64,000 nt of DNA from Euglena gracilis (taxonomy: Eukaryota; Euglenida; Euglenophyceae; Euglenales). The notes below the pieces were generated by a model. It searched no databases. It was not told where the DNA came from and saw only the letters and a program-made list of their open reading frames with translations. Made by a program: the position numbers and the translations under genes. Positions 54,396 to 64,000 of the stretch are shown piece after piece; within the stretch, counting starts at the first letter, position 1, and each line of letters begins with the position of its first letter. The stretch lies in contig CP154957.1 in the NCBI GenBank assembly GCA_039621445.1, positions 2,536,504 to 2,600,503 of the forward strand, in the 5' to 3' direction.

Positions 54396-55519
54396 TTCTC
54401 CGTTCTTTGGAAATTTGGCAATGGTGTTCTTCATATTTTATTTGGGTTTCTACCACAGTGGGGTTATCCTCGGAATTTTGGGGGTTCGCAGCAAAGAGCA
54501 CTTGAGCTGCCGACTGGTGAAATTTATGGGCGAAAATTAAGAGAGTGTTCAAAGGACGGTTGCAGTTAGGTGGTTGCACTTCAGCAGCCTGAACGAAATT
54601 TAGACAAAGCAAGGGAAGAGTTTCCCAGATACTTAAAGGATGGGTGGGTGGGGTGGGTAGTGGGTGGAGGCAGAACCGGAGCAGGGCTCCTGGGTGCTGG
54701 GCGGGGGTGGCGGAGGGGGAGGGTTGGCCACCATGCTTGCGGGAGGGGGGTGGGTGAGCTGGGGGAGAGGGGGCGGCGGGGCTGGCAGGAACACGGTGTC
54801 AGGCCCATGGTGACTGGTCCAAGATTAAAAGTCCAAGAGGCAGCAAAAGGAAACCAGGAATTATGAATTGGCCTGTGCACACAAAATACGTTGGTATGCG
54901 GATATCAGGCTTGAGATAAAACAGCATATGCAATGCGACAAACCATGGAGAGAGCTGTGCCTCACCGCGGTCTGGAGGGAGATGGGGGCATGCACAGCTG
55001 CCACATATGAGCGGATGGGAGAACATGGGCCCCGTGTGCTTAAACCAGGGAGCAGGCTGGGGGGCTGGGAGGCGCTGAGAAAATTTATTTTCCCGAAAAG
55101 GTTTCTCCCCCCTTTCTTCTTTCCCGGTATCCGGGAGATATTTTCTTTGTTTGTTTTGTGTGGGGTTCCACCACAATGGGTTTCTATTCAGATATTTGGG
55201 GGTCCAGAGTGAAATGGATTTGGGCTGGTGTGTAAATGTGAAATAACTGAAATGAGCAGCAAATTAAATTTGTGTATGAAAATTAAAGAATGTTCAAAAG
55301 GTGGTTGCAGATAAGTGGTTGCACTCAAGCAGCTTGAACAAAATTTAGACAAAGAGGGGGGAAGAGGTTCCCAATAACTTAAAGTGCAGGGTATTTGTGT
55401 GTGTGTGTGTGTGTGTGCACTGGGGTGGGAAATGGGTGGACAGAACCGGGGCAGGGTTCCTGGGTGCCAGACGGGGGGGGGAGGGGAAATCGGCGGACAC
55501 CAACCATCCTTGGCGCCGG
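54396..55519. other. Duplicated spacer segments beside the satellites
   Basis: GGGTGG.GGAGGCAGAACCGG.GCAGGG(C/T)TCCTGGGTGC appears near 54660, 55435 and 60195, and the block GTTCAAAGG..GGTTGCAG..TAAGTGGTTGCAC..CAGC appears near 54548 and 55290. No gene seen. Confidence 0.6.
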
Positions 55520-55640
55520 GGGGATTAGGATTAGGATTAATGGCACTCCACGTTCCTGCATTGCCGAAGGTCAGAGCCAAGGCAGGGCCGTAATTGCCCT
55601 GCCTCCAAAGGGCCTACCCCGGGCCCGGACAAGAATCTGT
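55520..55640. repeat. GGATTAGGATTAGGATTA tract with shared flank, copy 2
   Basis: Matches copy 1 through GCATTGCCGAAGGTC and GCCTCCAAAGGGCCTACC, then CCGGGCCCGGA. It leads directly into the 3.6 kb minisatellite. Confidence 0.8.
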
Positions 55641-55689
55641 GGGTCTTCCGGCTGGGGAAGGATGGGGCGGGGCCAGGGCTGCCGGCTGG

Positions 55690-58600
55690 GATGGGTAGGG
55701 GGCGGGGCCGGGGCTGCCAGTCGGAGTTGGTCGGGGGCGGGTCGGGGATGTCGGCTGGGGTTGGTAGGGGGCGGGGCCGGGGCTGCCGGCCGGGGGTGGT
55801 AGGGGGCGGGGCGGGGATGGAGGCTGGAGGTGGGGGGGGGGGGGGCCGGGGTCGCCAGTCGGAGTTGGTCGGGGGCGGGTCGGGGATGTCGGCTGGGGTT
55901 GGTAGGGGGGCGGGGCCGGGGCTGCCGGCCGGGGTAGGTAGGGGGCGGGTCGGGGATGTCGGCTGGAGTTGGTAGGGGGCGGGGCCGGGGCTGCCGGCTG
56001 GGGTAGGACGGGGGCGGGTCGGGGATGTTGGCTGGTTTGGTAGGGGGCGGGGCCGGGGCTGCCAGTCGGAGTCGGTAGGGGGCGGGGCTGGGGCTGCCGG
56101 CTGGAGTCGGTAGGGCGCGGGGGCGGGGCTGCCGGCTGGAGTCGGTAGGGGGCGGGTCGGGGCTGCTGGCTGGGGTAGGTAGGGGGCGGGTCGGGGATGT
56201 CGGCTGGAGTTGGTAGGGGGCGGGGCCGGGGCCGCCGGCTGGAGTCAGTAGCGGGCGGGGCCAGGGCTGCCAGTCGGAGTAGGTAGGGGGCAGGGCCGGG
56301 GCTGCCGGCTGGGGTAGGTCGGGGGCGGGTCGGGGATGTTGGCTGGTTTGGTAGGGGGCGGGTCGGGTGTGTCGGCTGCAGTCAGTAGTGGTCGGGGCCG
56401 GGGCTGCCGGCTGGTATAGGTAGTGGGCGGGCCAGGGGCTGCCAGTTGGAGTAGGTAAGGGGCGGGTTGAGGATGTCGGCTGGAGTCGGTAGGGGGCGGG
56501 ACCGGGGTTGCCGGCTGGGGTAGGTAGGGGGCGGGTCGGGGATGTCGGCTGGAGTCGGTAGGGGGCGGGGCCGGGGCTGCTGGCTGGGGTAGGTCGGGGG
56601 CGGGTCGGGGATGTTGGCTGGATTTGGTAGGGGGCGGGCCAGGGGCTGCCAGTCGGAGTAGGTAGGGGGCGGGTTGGGCTGCCGGCTGGGGTAGGTAGGG
56701 GGCGGGTCGGGGGTGTCGGCTGCAGTCGGTAGGGGGCGGGGCTGGGGCTGCCGGCTGGAGTCGGTAGGGGGCAGGGCCGGGGCTGCCGGCTGGGGTAGGT
56801 CGGGGGCGGGTCGGATATGTCAGCTGGAATTGGTAGGGGGCGGGGCCGGGGCTGCCGGCTGGGGTAGGTAGGGGGCGGGGCGGGGATGTTGGCTGGTTTG
56901 GTAGGGGGCGGGGCCGGGGCTGCCGGCTGGGGTAGGTAGGGGGCGGGTCGGGGATGTCGGCTGGAGTCGGTAGGGTGCGGGACCGGGGCTGCCGGCCGGG
57001 GTAGGTCGGGCCGGGTCTGCCGGCTGGGGTCGGTAGTGGGCGGGCCAGGGGCTGCCAGTCGGAGTAGGTAGGGGGCGGGTCGGGGCTGCCGGCTGGGGTA
57101 GGTAGGGGGCGGGTCGGGGGTGTCGGCAGCAGTCGGTAGGGGGCGTGGCTGGGACTGCCGGCTGGGGTCGGTAGGGGGCAGGGCCGGGGCAGCCGGCTGG
57201 GGTAGGTCGGGGGCGGGTCGGATATGTCAGCTGGAATTGGTAGGGGGCGGGGCCGGGGCTGCCGGCTGGGGTAGGTCGGGGGCGGGTCGGGGATGTTGGC
57301 TGGTTTGGTAGGGGGCGGGTCGGGGATGTCGGCTACAGTCGGTAGAGGTCGGGGCCGGGGCTGCCGGCTGGTATAGGTAGTGGGCGGGCCAGGGGCTGCC
57401 AGTTGGAGTAGGTAAGGGGCGGGTCGGGGATGTCGGCTGGAGTCGGTAGGGGGCGGGGCCGGGGTTGCCGGATGGGGTAAGGCGGGTCGGGGATGTCGGC
57501 TGGAGTCGGTAGGGGGCGGGGCCGGGGCTGCCGGCTGCGGTCGGTAGTCGGTAGGGGGCGGGGCCGGGGCTGCTGGCTGGGGTAGGTCGGGGGCGGGACG
57601 GAAATGTCAGCTGGAGTCGGTAGGGGGCGGGCCAGGGGCTGCCAGTCGGAGTTGGTAGGGGGCGGGTCGGGGCTGCCGGCTGGGGTAGGTAGGGGGCGGG
57701 TCGGGGGTGTCGGCTGTTGTCGGTAGGGGGCGTGGCTGGGGCTGCCGGCTGGAGTCGGTAGGGGGCAGGGCCGGGGCTGCCGGCTGGGGTAGGTCGGGGG
57801 CGGGTCGGATATGTCAGCTGGAATTGGTAGGGGGCAGGGCCGAGGCTGCCGGCTGGGGTAGGTAGGGGGCGGGTCGGGGATGTTGGCTGGTTTGGTAGGG
57901 GGCGGCTCGGGTGTGTCGGCTGCAGTCGGTAGGGGTCGGGGCCGGGGCTGCCGGCTGGTATAGGTAGTGGGCGGGCCAGGGGCTGCCAGTCGGAGTAGGT
58001 AAGGGGCGGGTCGGGGGTGTCGGCTGGAGTCGGTAGGGGGCGAGGCCGGGGTTGCCGGCTGGGGTAGGGCGGGTCGGGGATGTCGGCTGGAGTCGGTAGG
58101 GGGCGGGGCCGGGGCTGCCGGCTGGAGTCGGTAGGGGGCGGGGCCGGGGCTGCTGGCTGGGGTAGGTCGGGGGCGGGACGGAAATGTCGGCTGGAGTCGG
58201 TAGGGGGCGGGCCAGGGGCTGCCAGTCGGAGTAGGTAGGGGGCGGGTCGGGGGTGTCGGCTGTAGTCGGTAGGGGGCGTGGCTGGGGCTGCCGGCTGGAG
58301 TCGGTAGGGGGCAGGGCCGGGGCTGCCGGCTGGGGTAGGTCGGGGGCGGGTCGGATATGTCAGCTGGAATTGGTAGGGGGCAGGGTCGGGGCTGCCGGCT
58401 GGGGTAGGTAGGGGGCGGGTCGGGGGTGTCGGCTGTAGTCGGTAGGGGGCGTGACTGGGGCTGCCGGCTGGAGTTGGTAGGGGGCAGGGCCGGGGCTGCC
58501 GGCTGGGGTAGGTCGGGGGCGGGTCGGATATGTCAGCTGGAATTGGTAGGGGGCGGGGTCGGGGCTGCCGGCTGGGGTAGGTCGGGGGCGGGTCGGGGAT

Positions 58601-59275
58601 GTCGGCTGGTGTTGGTAGGGGGCGGGTCGGGTGTGTCGGCTGCAGTCGGTAGAGGTCGGGGCCGGGGCTGCCGGCTGGGATAGGTAGTGGGCGGGCCAGG
58701 GGCTGCCAGTTGGAGTCGGTAGGGGGCGGGTCGGCGATGTCGGCTGTAGTCGGTAGGGGGCGGGGCCAGGGCTGCCGGCTGGGGTAGGTAGGGGGCGGGG
58801 CCGGGGCTGCCGGCTGCGGTAGGTAGGGGGCGGGTCGGGGATGTCGGCTGGAGTTGGTAGGGGGCTGGGCCGGGGCTGCCGGCTGGAGTCGGTAGGGGGC
58901 GGGGCCGGGGCTGCCGGCTGGAGTCAGTAGGGGGCGGGGCCGGGGCTGCCGGCTGGGGTAAGTCGGGGGCGGGTCGGATATGTCGGCTGGAATTGGTAGG
59001 GGGCAGGGTCGGGGCTGCCGGCTGGGGTAGGTAGGTGGGCGGGTCGGGGGTGTCGGCTGGAGTCGGTAGGGGGCAGGGCCGGGGCTGCCGGCTGGGGTAG
59101 GTAGGGGGCGGGGCCGGGGATGTCGGTTGGGGTCGGTAGGGGGCGGGGCCGGGGCTGCCGGCTGGGGTCGGTAGGGGGCGGGGCCGGGGCTGCCGGCTGG
59201 GGTCGGTAGGTGGGTGGGTCGGGGATATCGGCTGGAGTCAGTAGGGGGTGGGGCCGGGGTTGCCAGCTGGGGTAG
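55690..59275. repeat. 3.6 kb GC-rich minisatellite, unit ~34-36 bases
   Basis: About 100 copies of GTAGGGGGCGGGGCCGGGGC then TGCCGGCTGGAGTCG, with an alternate unit GGGTCGGGGATGTCGGCTGG. Units alternate in higher-order groups. G-runs every few bases make G-quadruplex structure likely. Confidence 0.95.
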
Positions 59276-59500
59276 ATAAACCCCCCCTCACCTGTAACCC
59301 CCCGGGGGGTCATAAGATCCTGTTTAGTGGTTGACCCCGAGGGGGGGGCTATAAGTGGGGGGTTTTAGCCTTGGCGGTTCTCTTTGCCTTCTCATGGCTT
59401 CCGGGGGTGGGATGATAAATCACGGTTTAGTGGTTGGGCCCGAGGGGCGGGGTTATGAATAGGGGGGGGTTATAGGATGGGGGGTTATAAGTGGGGGGTC
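59276..59500. mobile_element. Family-7-related element beside the large minisatellite
   Basis: ATAAACCCCCCCTCACCTGT at left and TTATAAGTGGGGGG units at right, with GTTTAGTGGTTG(A/G)CCC repeated twice. It marks the abrupt end of the 3.6 kb array. Confidence 0.55.
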
Positions 59501-60129
59501 CGGTTTAGGGGGCGACTTGGGCGGAGGGGTGACAGGTGAGTGTTGGTGAGTTTCCGGCGGTGCCTTGAATCAGGGGGGGGGTGCGCATGCTACCCCCTCT
59601 GGGGCCCTGGTTCTGCCAGACGGCAGGACAAGCGTGTTGTCTTGGGTGCAGCGAGAAAAACCAGGCCGCTGCGGGGCCTGGTTAGTCAGTCCTAGTCCCT
59701 GGTCTGTCGACACGGGTTGGGGCTGGGCCCGGACGTCGTTACATACACGGGCGCCGCTGGATGGACAAGGCCAGTGTGGACAGGGTGGAAACTGCACTGG
59801 GGAGGGGTCTTTCTCGCTTATATTCAAAAAAAATCCAGTGCTTTGTCCCCCCAGGGGGATTCTAGCCAGCTGGCTGGAAAAAATGCCGGCTGAATTAGTC
59901 TTTGTAGATGTGCGCCGTATAGTGTGTTTCAATTGAGGGATCTGGAGGCTCATATTGAACCAAAAGTGCCCCACTGGTGTACACTGGCTGACCTGTGTAT
60001 GTGACTGAGAAAATGGGATATCATTTGTAGGTAAAGTTCGGGCCAGGGATGCAAATAAATGGTCATATGCGTGAGGATGGTCACACGGAAACAACGAGAA
60101 ACCAACCAGTGATGCGGGGAGATAAAGTT
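59500..60129. other. Spacer between minisatellite and 36-base array
   Basis: Overlapping open frames of 123 codons (+) and 174 codons (-) without recognisable motifs. CAAAAAAAATCCAGTGC and CCCCCCAGGGGG resemble intron-end sequences. Confidence 0.4.
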
Positions 60130-60365
60130 TCCCAACTAATTAGAAAAGCAGGGTTCATGGGTGGTGGGTGGGTGGGTGGGCGGGGAGGGCAATAGGTGGA
60201 GGCAGAGCCGGGGCAGGGTTCCTGGGTGCTAGACGAGGGGGCGGGCAGGGGGTGGGGTCGGCGGCCAACTCACTGGTGGGGGCTGGCCCCTAGGGTGAAG
60301 GGAGGGGGGGGGGTCCCGGGGGACCCACCCACTTTTGCCCAAGGGGAAGGGGGACGGGTCGGTCA
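60130..60365. other. G-rich leader of the 36-base array
   Basis: GGTGGGTGGGTGGGTGGGCGG and a GGAGGCAGAGCCGGGGCAGG block related to 54660 and 55435. Confidence 0.6.
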
Positions 60366-60840
60366 GGCAGGTCGACGGCCGCGGTGGACCGAAAGAACAA
60401 CGTCAGGTCGACGGCCGCGGTGGACCGAGGGAACAACGCCAGGTCGACGGCCGCGGTGGACCGAGGGAACAAGGCCAGGTCGACGGCCGCGGTGGACCGA
60501 GGGAACAAGGCCAGGTCGACGGCCGCGGTGGACCGAGTGAACAAGGCCAGGTCGACGGCCGCGGTGGACCGAGGGAACAAGGCCAGGTCGACGGCCGCGG
60601 TGGACCGAGGGAACAAGGCCAGGTCGACGGCCGCGGTGGACCGAGGGAACAAGGCCAGGTCGACGGCCGCGGTGGACCGAGGGAACAAGGCCAGGTCGAC
60701 GGCCGCAGTGGACCGAGGGAACAAGGCCAGGTCGACGGCCGCGGTGGACCGAGGGAACAACGCCAGGTCGACGGCCTCGGTGGACCGAGGGAACAAGGCC
60801 AGGTCGACGGCCGCGGTGGACCGAGTGAAGACAGCGCAGC
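60366..60840. repeat. 36-base tandem repeat, ~13 copies
   Basis: Units CGACGGCCGCGGTGGACCGA then GGGAACAAGGCCAGGT, nearly identical. Because 36 is a multiple of three, all six frames stay open; the predicted ORFs are artefacts of the period. Confidence 0.95.
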
Positions 60841-62381
60841 ACAACCACGAGGGTGCGTGCTGGCGGGATAAAGGCCGGGGGGGGGTCGCTGGTTTCTGAG
60901 AGCCGTCTCGGGGGTAATGACGTTACAGGGGTTGGCGCATTTCACCCCTTATGATAAGCCAGGGTGTGGTTACGTATTTTGAAAAGCAGCCAAGAGACTG
61001 AGGGGATTGAAGTGATGTGGGCCGGGGAGGTTCACCGGACAAAATAGCTGACCACGTTGGGGGGTCATAACATATTATACAACATCGGGTGAACTTGTCG
61101 TCTCGCACATTGTGTCGTGCGGGGGCGGGGGGGCACAGGAGGAGACGTGCGAGGAGTAAAAGGTTTGGGCGTCACACTCTTGGCCCAGCCCTGTCAAATG
61201 TAAGGGCTGGTTCACCCTGGCACCAACTCTGAGGTGAGTGTGTCCGACTTCGCCAGGGAGACCGACCCTGGGGGGGGGGTATCCGGGACCCCCCCAAAAA
61301 GGGTCAATTTTTTCCTCCGGCGCTTTGCGCCGAATTTTTTTTGCATTTTTGGCACATTTTTGCCCCAAAAAGTGCCCAAAATGGCACTTTTGGTCGTTTT
61401 GGGGGGTCAAAATTTTCGGTCACCCAGACCGCGCCGCTGTTTAGGTGGGGGGTGTCCCCCCACCCCCCCCCTTCTGGCCCGCAGGGGGGGGGGTCCGGAC
61501 CACCCCCCCCCACCTGTCCTTATATCGAACCCTGGTCACGGGAGGGGGAGGGCAGTGATTGATTTGAGTTTTTCTCCTCGGGTTAGGGAGTGGCTGCACC
61601 TCCCCTTGCCACGCCCGAAAATGAGTCCTTTCCTCCCAATGGGACACGAAGGTGTCAGGTTTTTTCCCCATCGGAACACTCAACCGATGCACGCTACTCC
61701 TGCACACGTCCCCCACCCCCTCCACAATGGACTTGGAGGTCTCAGAGTCAGGCAGTGGCAATGTGTGGGCTGTTTTTTGGCGGCCGGTTACCCTGCCTGA
61801 CTTACACCTGATAGAATCCTGCCGATTCTGCGTGTGAGGAGTGCATCTCCGCGGTGTTAGAACCTGCTTTATTTTGACATTTTCCCGCCTCCATTTCGCC
61901 CAATTTCCCCCTTTTTTATGTGGCATGTATGCCTGACAGCGTGTCTGTTTTCGTGCAAGGGTTTGGCTGTGTTTGTTCATGGTGTTCAAGTGTTCAATTT
62001 TCCCCAACTTTCCCTGGCGGCCAGGATAGCAGAAGTTAGTCCAATATGGAATCCCCAAGCATTTTCCGATGAACCTGGTATTTGGGAGAACATACCGTGC
62101 TGATTGTGCTGACTGAGTGTGCCTGCTGCCCCCCAACCTGTAATTTGACAGGCAGGTCTGTGTGCCTGCCTGTCTGTGGTCGCTGTCAAGATTTGGTGCA
62201 TTCCTCACAGGGATGTCAAGGCTCCCCGCCTGCTTTTGACCGCCGTCCCATCTGTCAACCTGCAGCCGCACTCTCCAGAATGACTTGACAAAGTGCTTTT
62301 CAGGATCCCCCCCCATAATTTGCCCCCCCCCACAGGGACCAAAAGATTGCCAGCCGTTCATATCGCCATTCAAAACTAAGA

Positions 62382-62440
62382 CCCCCCCCCGGAAACTACC
62401 ATGCCCGAAAACCTGTCAGGGTCCCCCCCAGGAAAGTTGT
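62382..62440. mobile_element. Family-2 element, left end only
   Basis: A C-run, GGAAACTACCATGCCCGAAA and CCTGTCAGGGTCC match the family left end. Nothing resembling the right end follows. Confidence 0.6.
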
Positions 62441-62574
62441 GGCCAGCCAGGCGCAGCTGGGCTGGGTCGAAAATTTCCGGTACAAAGCACTGAATGTTTT
62501 TTAAAATAAAAAGAGTCGAAAACGTGCTACCAGGGTTTTTGCTTTTTTTTTGTGGACCAGAGGTCCAGCCCGGT

Positions 62575-62930
62575 AACCCGCCGAACCCTCATCGTTCTTG
62601 ACCATCTTTTTAAAGGTAATCTTCCCGCAAGGAACTTTTTTGTGTATTTTTATGAGGAGAATTCCCGAAGATTTCGAGATTACAGAAACTTCTGTAACAT
62701 GATTTTACAAGATCTTGCAATACTGTTGAGTTTTGCAACGTAATTCAGGTTGAATATTGCACCCCCAAAATGATGGGAGATTGTTTGTTTTGGTGCAAAA
62801 CGGAGGTTTTTTTCAAGCCAGGATTGCCGCCTTATCTCAGCCCTGGACTTTATCTATATTTTGGACGAATAAGCTCCACAACCCCGGTGCTTACCCATCT
62901 TTTCCAGAGCTGAGACCAGGGGAGGGGTAA
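62575..62930. mobile_element. Family-4 element, diverged copy 2
   Basis: GACCATCTTTTTAAAGGTAA, TTCTGAGGAG-like and AGATTTCGAGATTACAGAAA blocks align with 8406-8510 of copy 1, and the right end GGTGCTTACCCATCTTTTCC matches. The terminal runs are eroded, so this is an older copy. Confidence 0.65.
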
Positions 62931-64000
62931 TTCGTCAAAATTTGTTGCAAACAATCAGTCAATCAGTAATTTTCCTTGTTGGTGCTTTTGCGTTGTTCGT
63001 TTTCAAGCACATCGGTGCATACAATTCCTGACCCGGATCAGTCTTATGCAACCAGTCCATTGGCAGAACGCAACATTTCACTATCTGGATCGCGCTGCAG
63101 TCCAGCCTGCCTTACCCTGGACGTACCGTCACCCATTCCTTTTTTATGTTTGCCTTCCACTCTGACCATTGGCAGGTCACTGACACATGGTGTGCACCTT
63201 TTGAACCGATTGATTGCAGACTGAGCCCTGACACCCTTGTCAAAATGTACATACCCCCCCCCTGTGACTGCAACTTCATCCTTCTGTGCTGCTCCTGGAT
63301 CCATTCCCTCTTCCACATTTTTTGACAGATATGGCACTGATTTGTGCCCATCCTGTAACCTAATGTACTCAGTTTACGTTTTGCACACAGTGGCCGGAAT
63401 GGTGAAAATCGGCCAAATTTTCCCATATTAGTTTCCCATCATTTGTTTGCCGTGTACCTTATGGTTGCAACAGAACTTCCACTGTGAAAAAAGGCAGCCA
63501 GACATAGATGGGGGTGGACAGCAGGATCATAGACACCATCGTTACCATCGTTGGGTTTTTTTTTGCGGTTTTGGTCTTTCCGGGCAATCCAGATGGACCT
63601 CAGATCTGGTCCAGTTTCAGATTGGGGACTCAATCTATGGGGGGGGCTAAGCGAGCATTGGTTTTCCAAAAAGGGAGGAGAGGCAAGGTCAGAGTTGGAT
63701 CACTCCTGTTTTGGCCAGGGGAGGCGTTCTTTGGAGACCTCCCCAAGCACTCATCAGCCCACCACCTTTTGCCTGCTGATCCACATTTCCTGCTACTGGG
63801 ATCCCCCCCCCCCCCCCGCAGTCGTTGTGATCCCCGGGCTGACGTTTCCTTCTCCCCTGGGCTGTACGGGGATCTCCGGAAACCATATGGAGGGTGAGTG
63901 GGCGGGATCGAACCCTCCGAACCTTCCTGTGCTTCCAGGGGCACCATTTTTTTTCTGGTCAAAATATCTTATTGTATCAAAATAAATTATTATTTGGTTA

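Larger units (their letters stand above)
60841..64000. other. Right-hand region, no firm gene
   Basis: Contains the longest open frame of the window (minus 61441-62373, 310 codons), which has no motif, no consistent codon bias and ends in G-run/C-run sequence; a family-2 left end; a diverged family-4 element; and GGGCTGTACGGGGATCTCC at 63859. A hydrophobic stretch VDSRIIDTIVTIVGFFFAVL near 63510-63580 could be an exon but lacks support. Confidence 0.4.

Noticed and set aside
60366-60840. CRISPR-like regular direct repeats
   Set aside because: Repeats are directly adjacent with no unique spacers, and the host is eukaryotic. It is a satellite.
60335-60899. Six overlapping long frames over the 36-base array
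   Set aside because: The period is a multiple of three, so every frame stays open. No sign of which, if any, is translated.
61441-62373. Longest open frame in the window (310 codons, minus strand)
   Set aside because: No motif, mixed composition that follows local base runs, ends in G-run/C-run sequence, and frames of this size are expected in GC-rich non-coding DNA. Not called as a gene.

Overview
This is eukaryotic nuclear DNA, most likely from a euglenid (Euglena-like protist). The key evidence is intron structure. Two clearly homologous genes, an ABCC-type ABC transporter and a glutamine-rich PHD-finger protein, are split into short GC3-rich exons. Many of their introns lack GT-AG ends. 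They begin NNNCAG and finish CTGNNNNN, and the two ends can pair into a stem. Applying that rule blind restores the reading frame at junction after junction. This is the known signature of non-conventional introns of euglenid nuclear genes. Conventional GT-AG introns, one possible GC-AG intron and likely spliced-leader acceptor sites are also present. Species was not determined.

Layout: (1) 599-5525, + strand, the 3' part of an ABCC transporter, from the Q-loop of the second nucleotide-binding domain to the stop codon, in six exons. (2) 5526-11970, no recognised gene, but mobile and repeat elements. (3) 11989-12431, a small two-exon gene for a predicted single-pass membrane protein of about 119 residues. 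(4) about 15969-16467, the last two exons of an unidentified gene. (5) 17837-18311, a small two-exon gene for an acidic Pro/Ser-rich protein of about 85 residues. (6) 18925-21898, a complete ~3 kb element with terminal inverted repeats, then tandem repeats to 24.1 kb. (7) 24144-47799, one very long gene of at least 24 exons (about 850 residues recovered) for a Gln/Ala-rich protein ending in an acidic stretch, a C4HC3 PHD finger and a basic nuclear-localisation tail, probably a chromatin reader or transcription cofactor. (8) 47.8-64 kb, mainly satellites (a 3.6 kb GC-rich minisatellite, 36/39-mer arrays, a degenerate repeat block, GATA and CA microsatellites) with only weak exon candidates.

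The non-coding DNA is filled with small elements that start in a C-run and end in a G-run, each with family-specific inverted repeats inside the runs; at least eight families are visible, several inside introns. A separate set of introns shares long complementary ends (CAGGGTTTT...AAAACCCTG) and related interiors, and looks like a spreading intron (introner) family. The ABC and PHD gene identities are secure. Most exon boundaries are inferred from the CAG/CTG rule plus frame continuity and need cDNA support. Poly-Q and satellite open frames make naive ORF calling nearly useless here.
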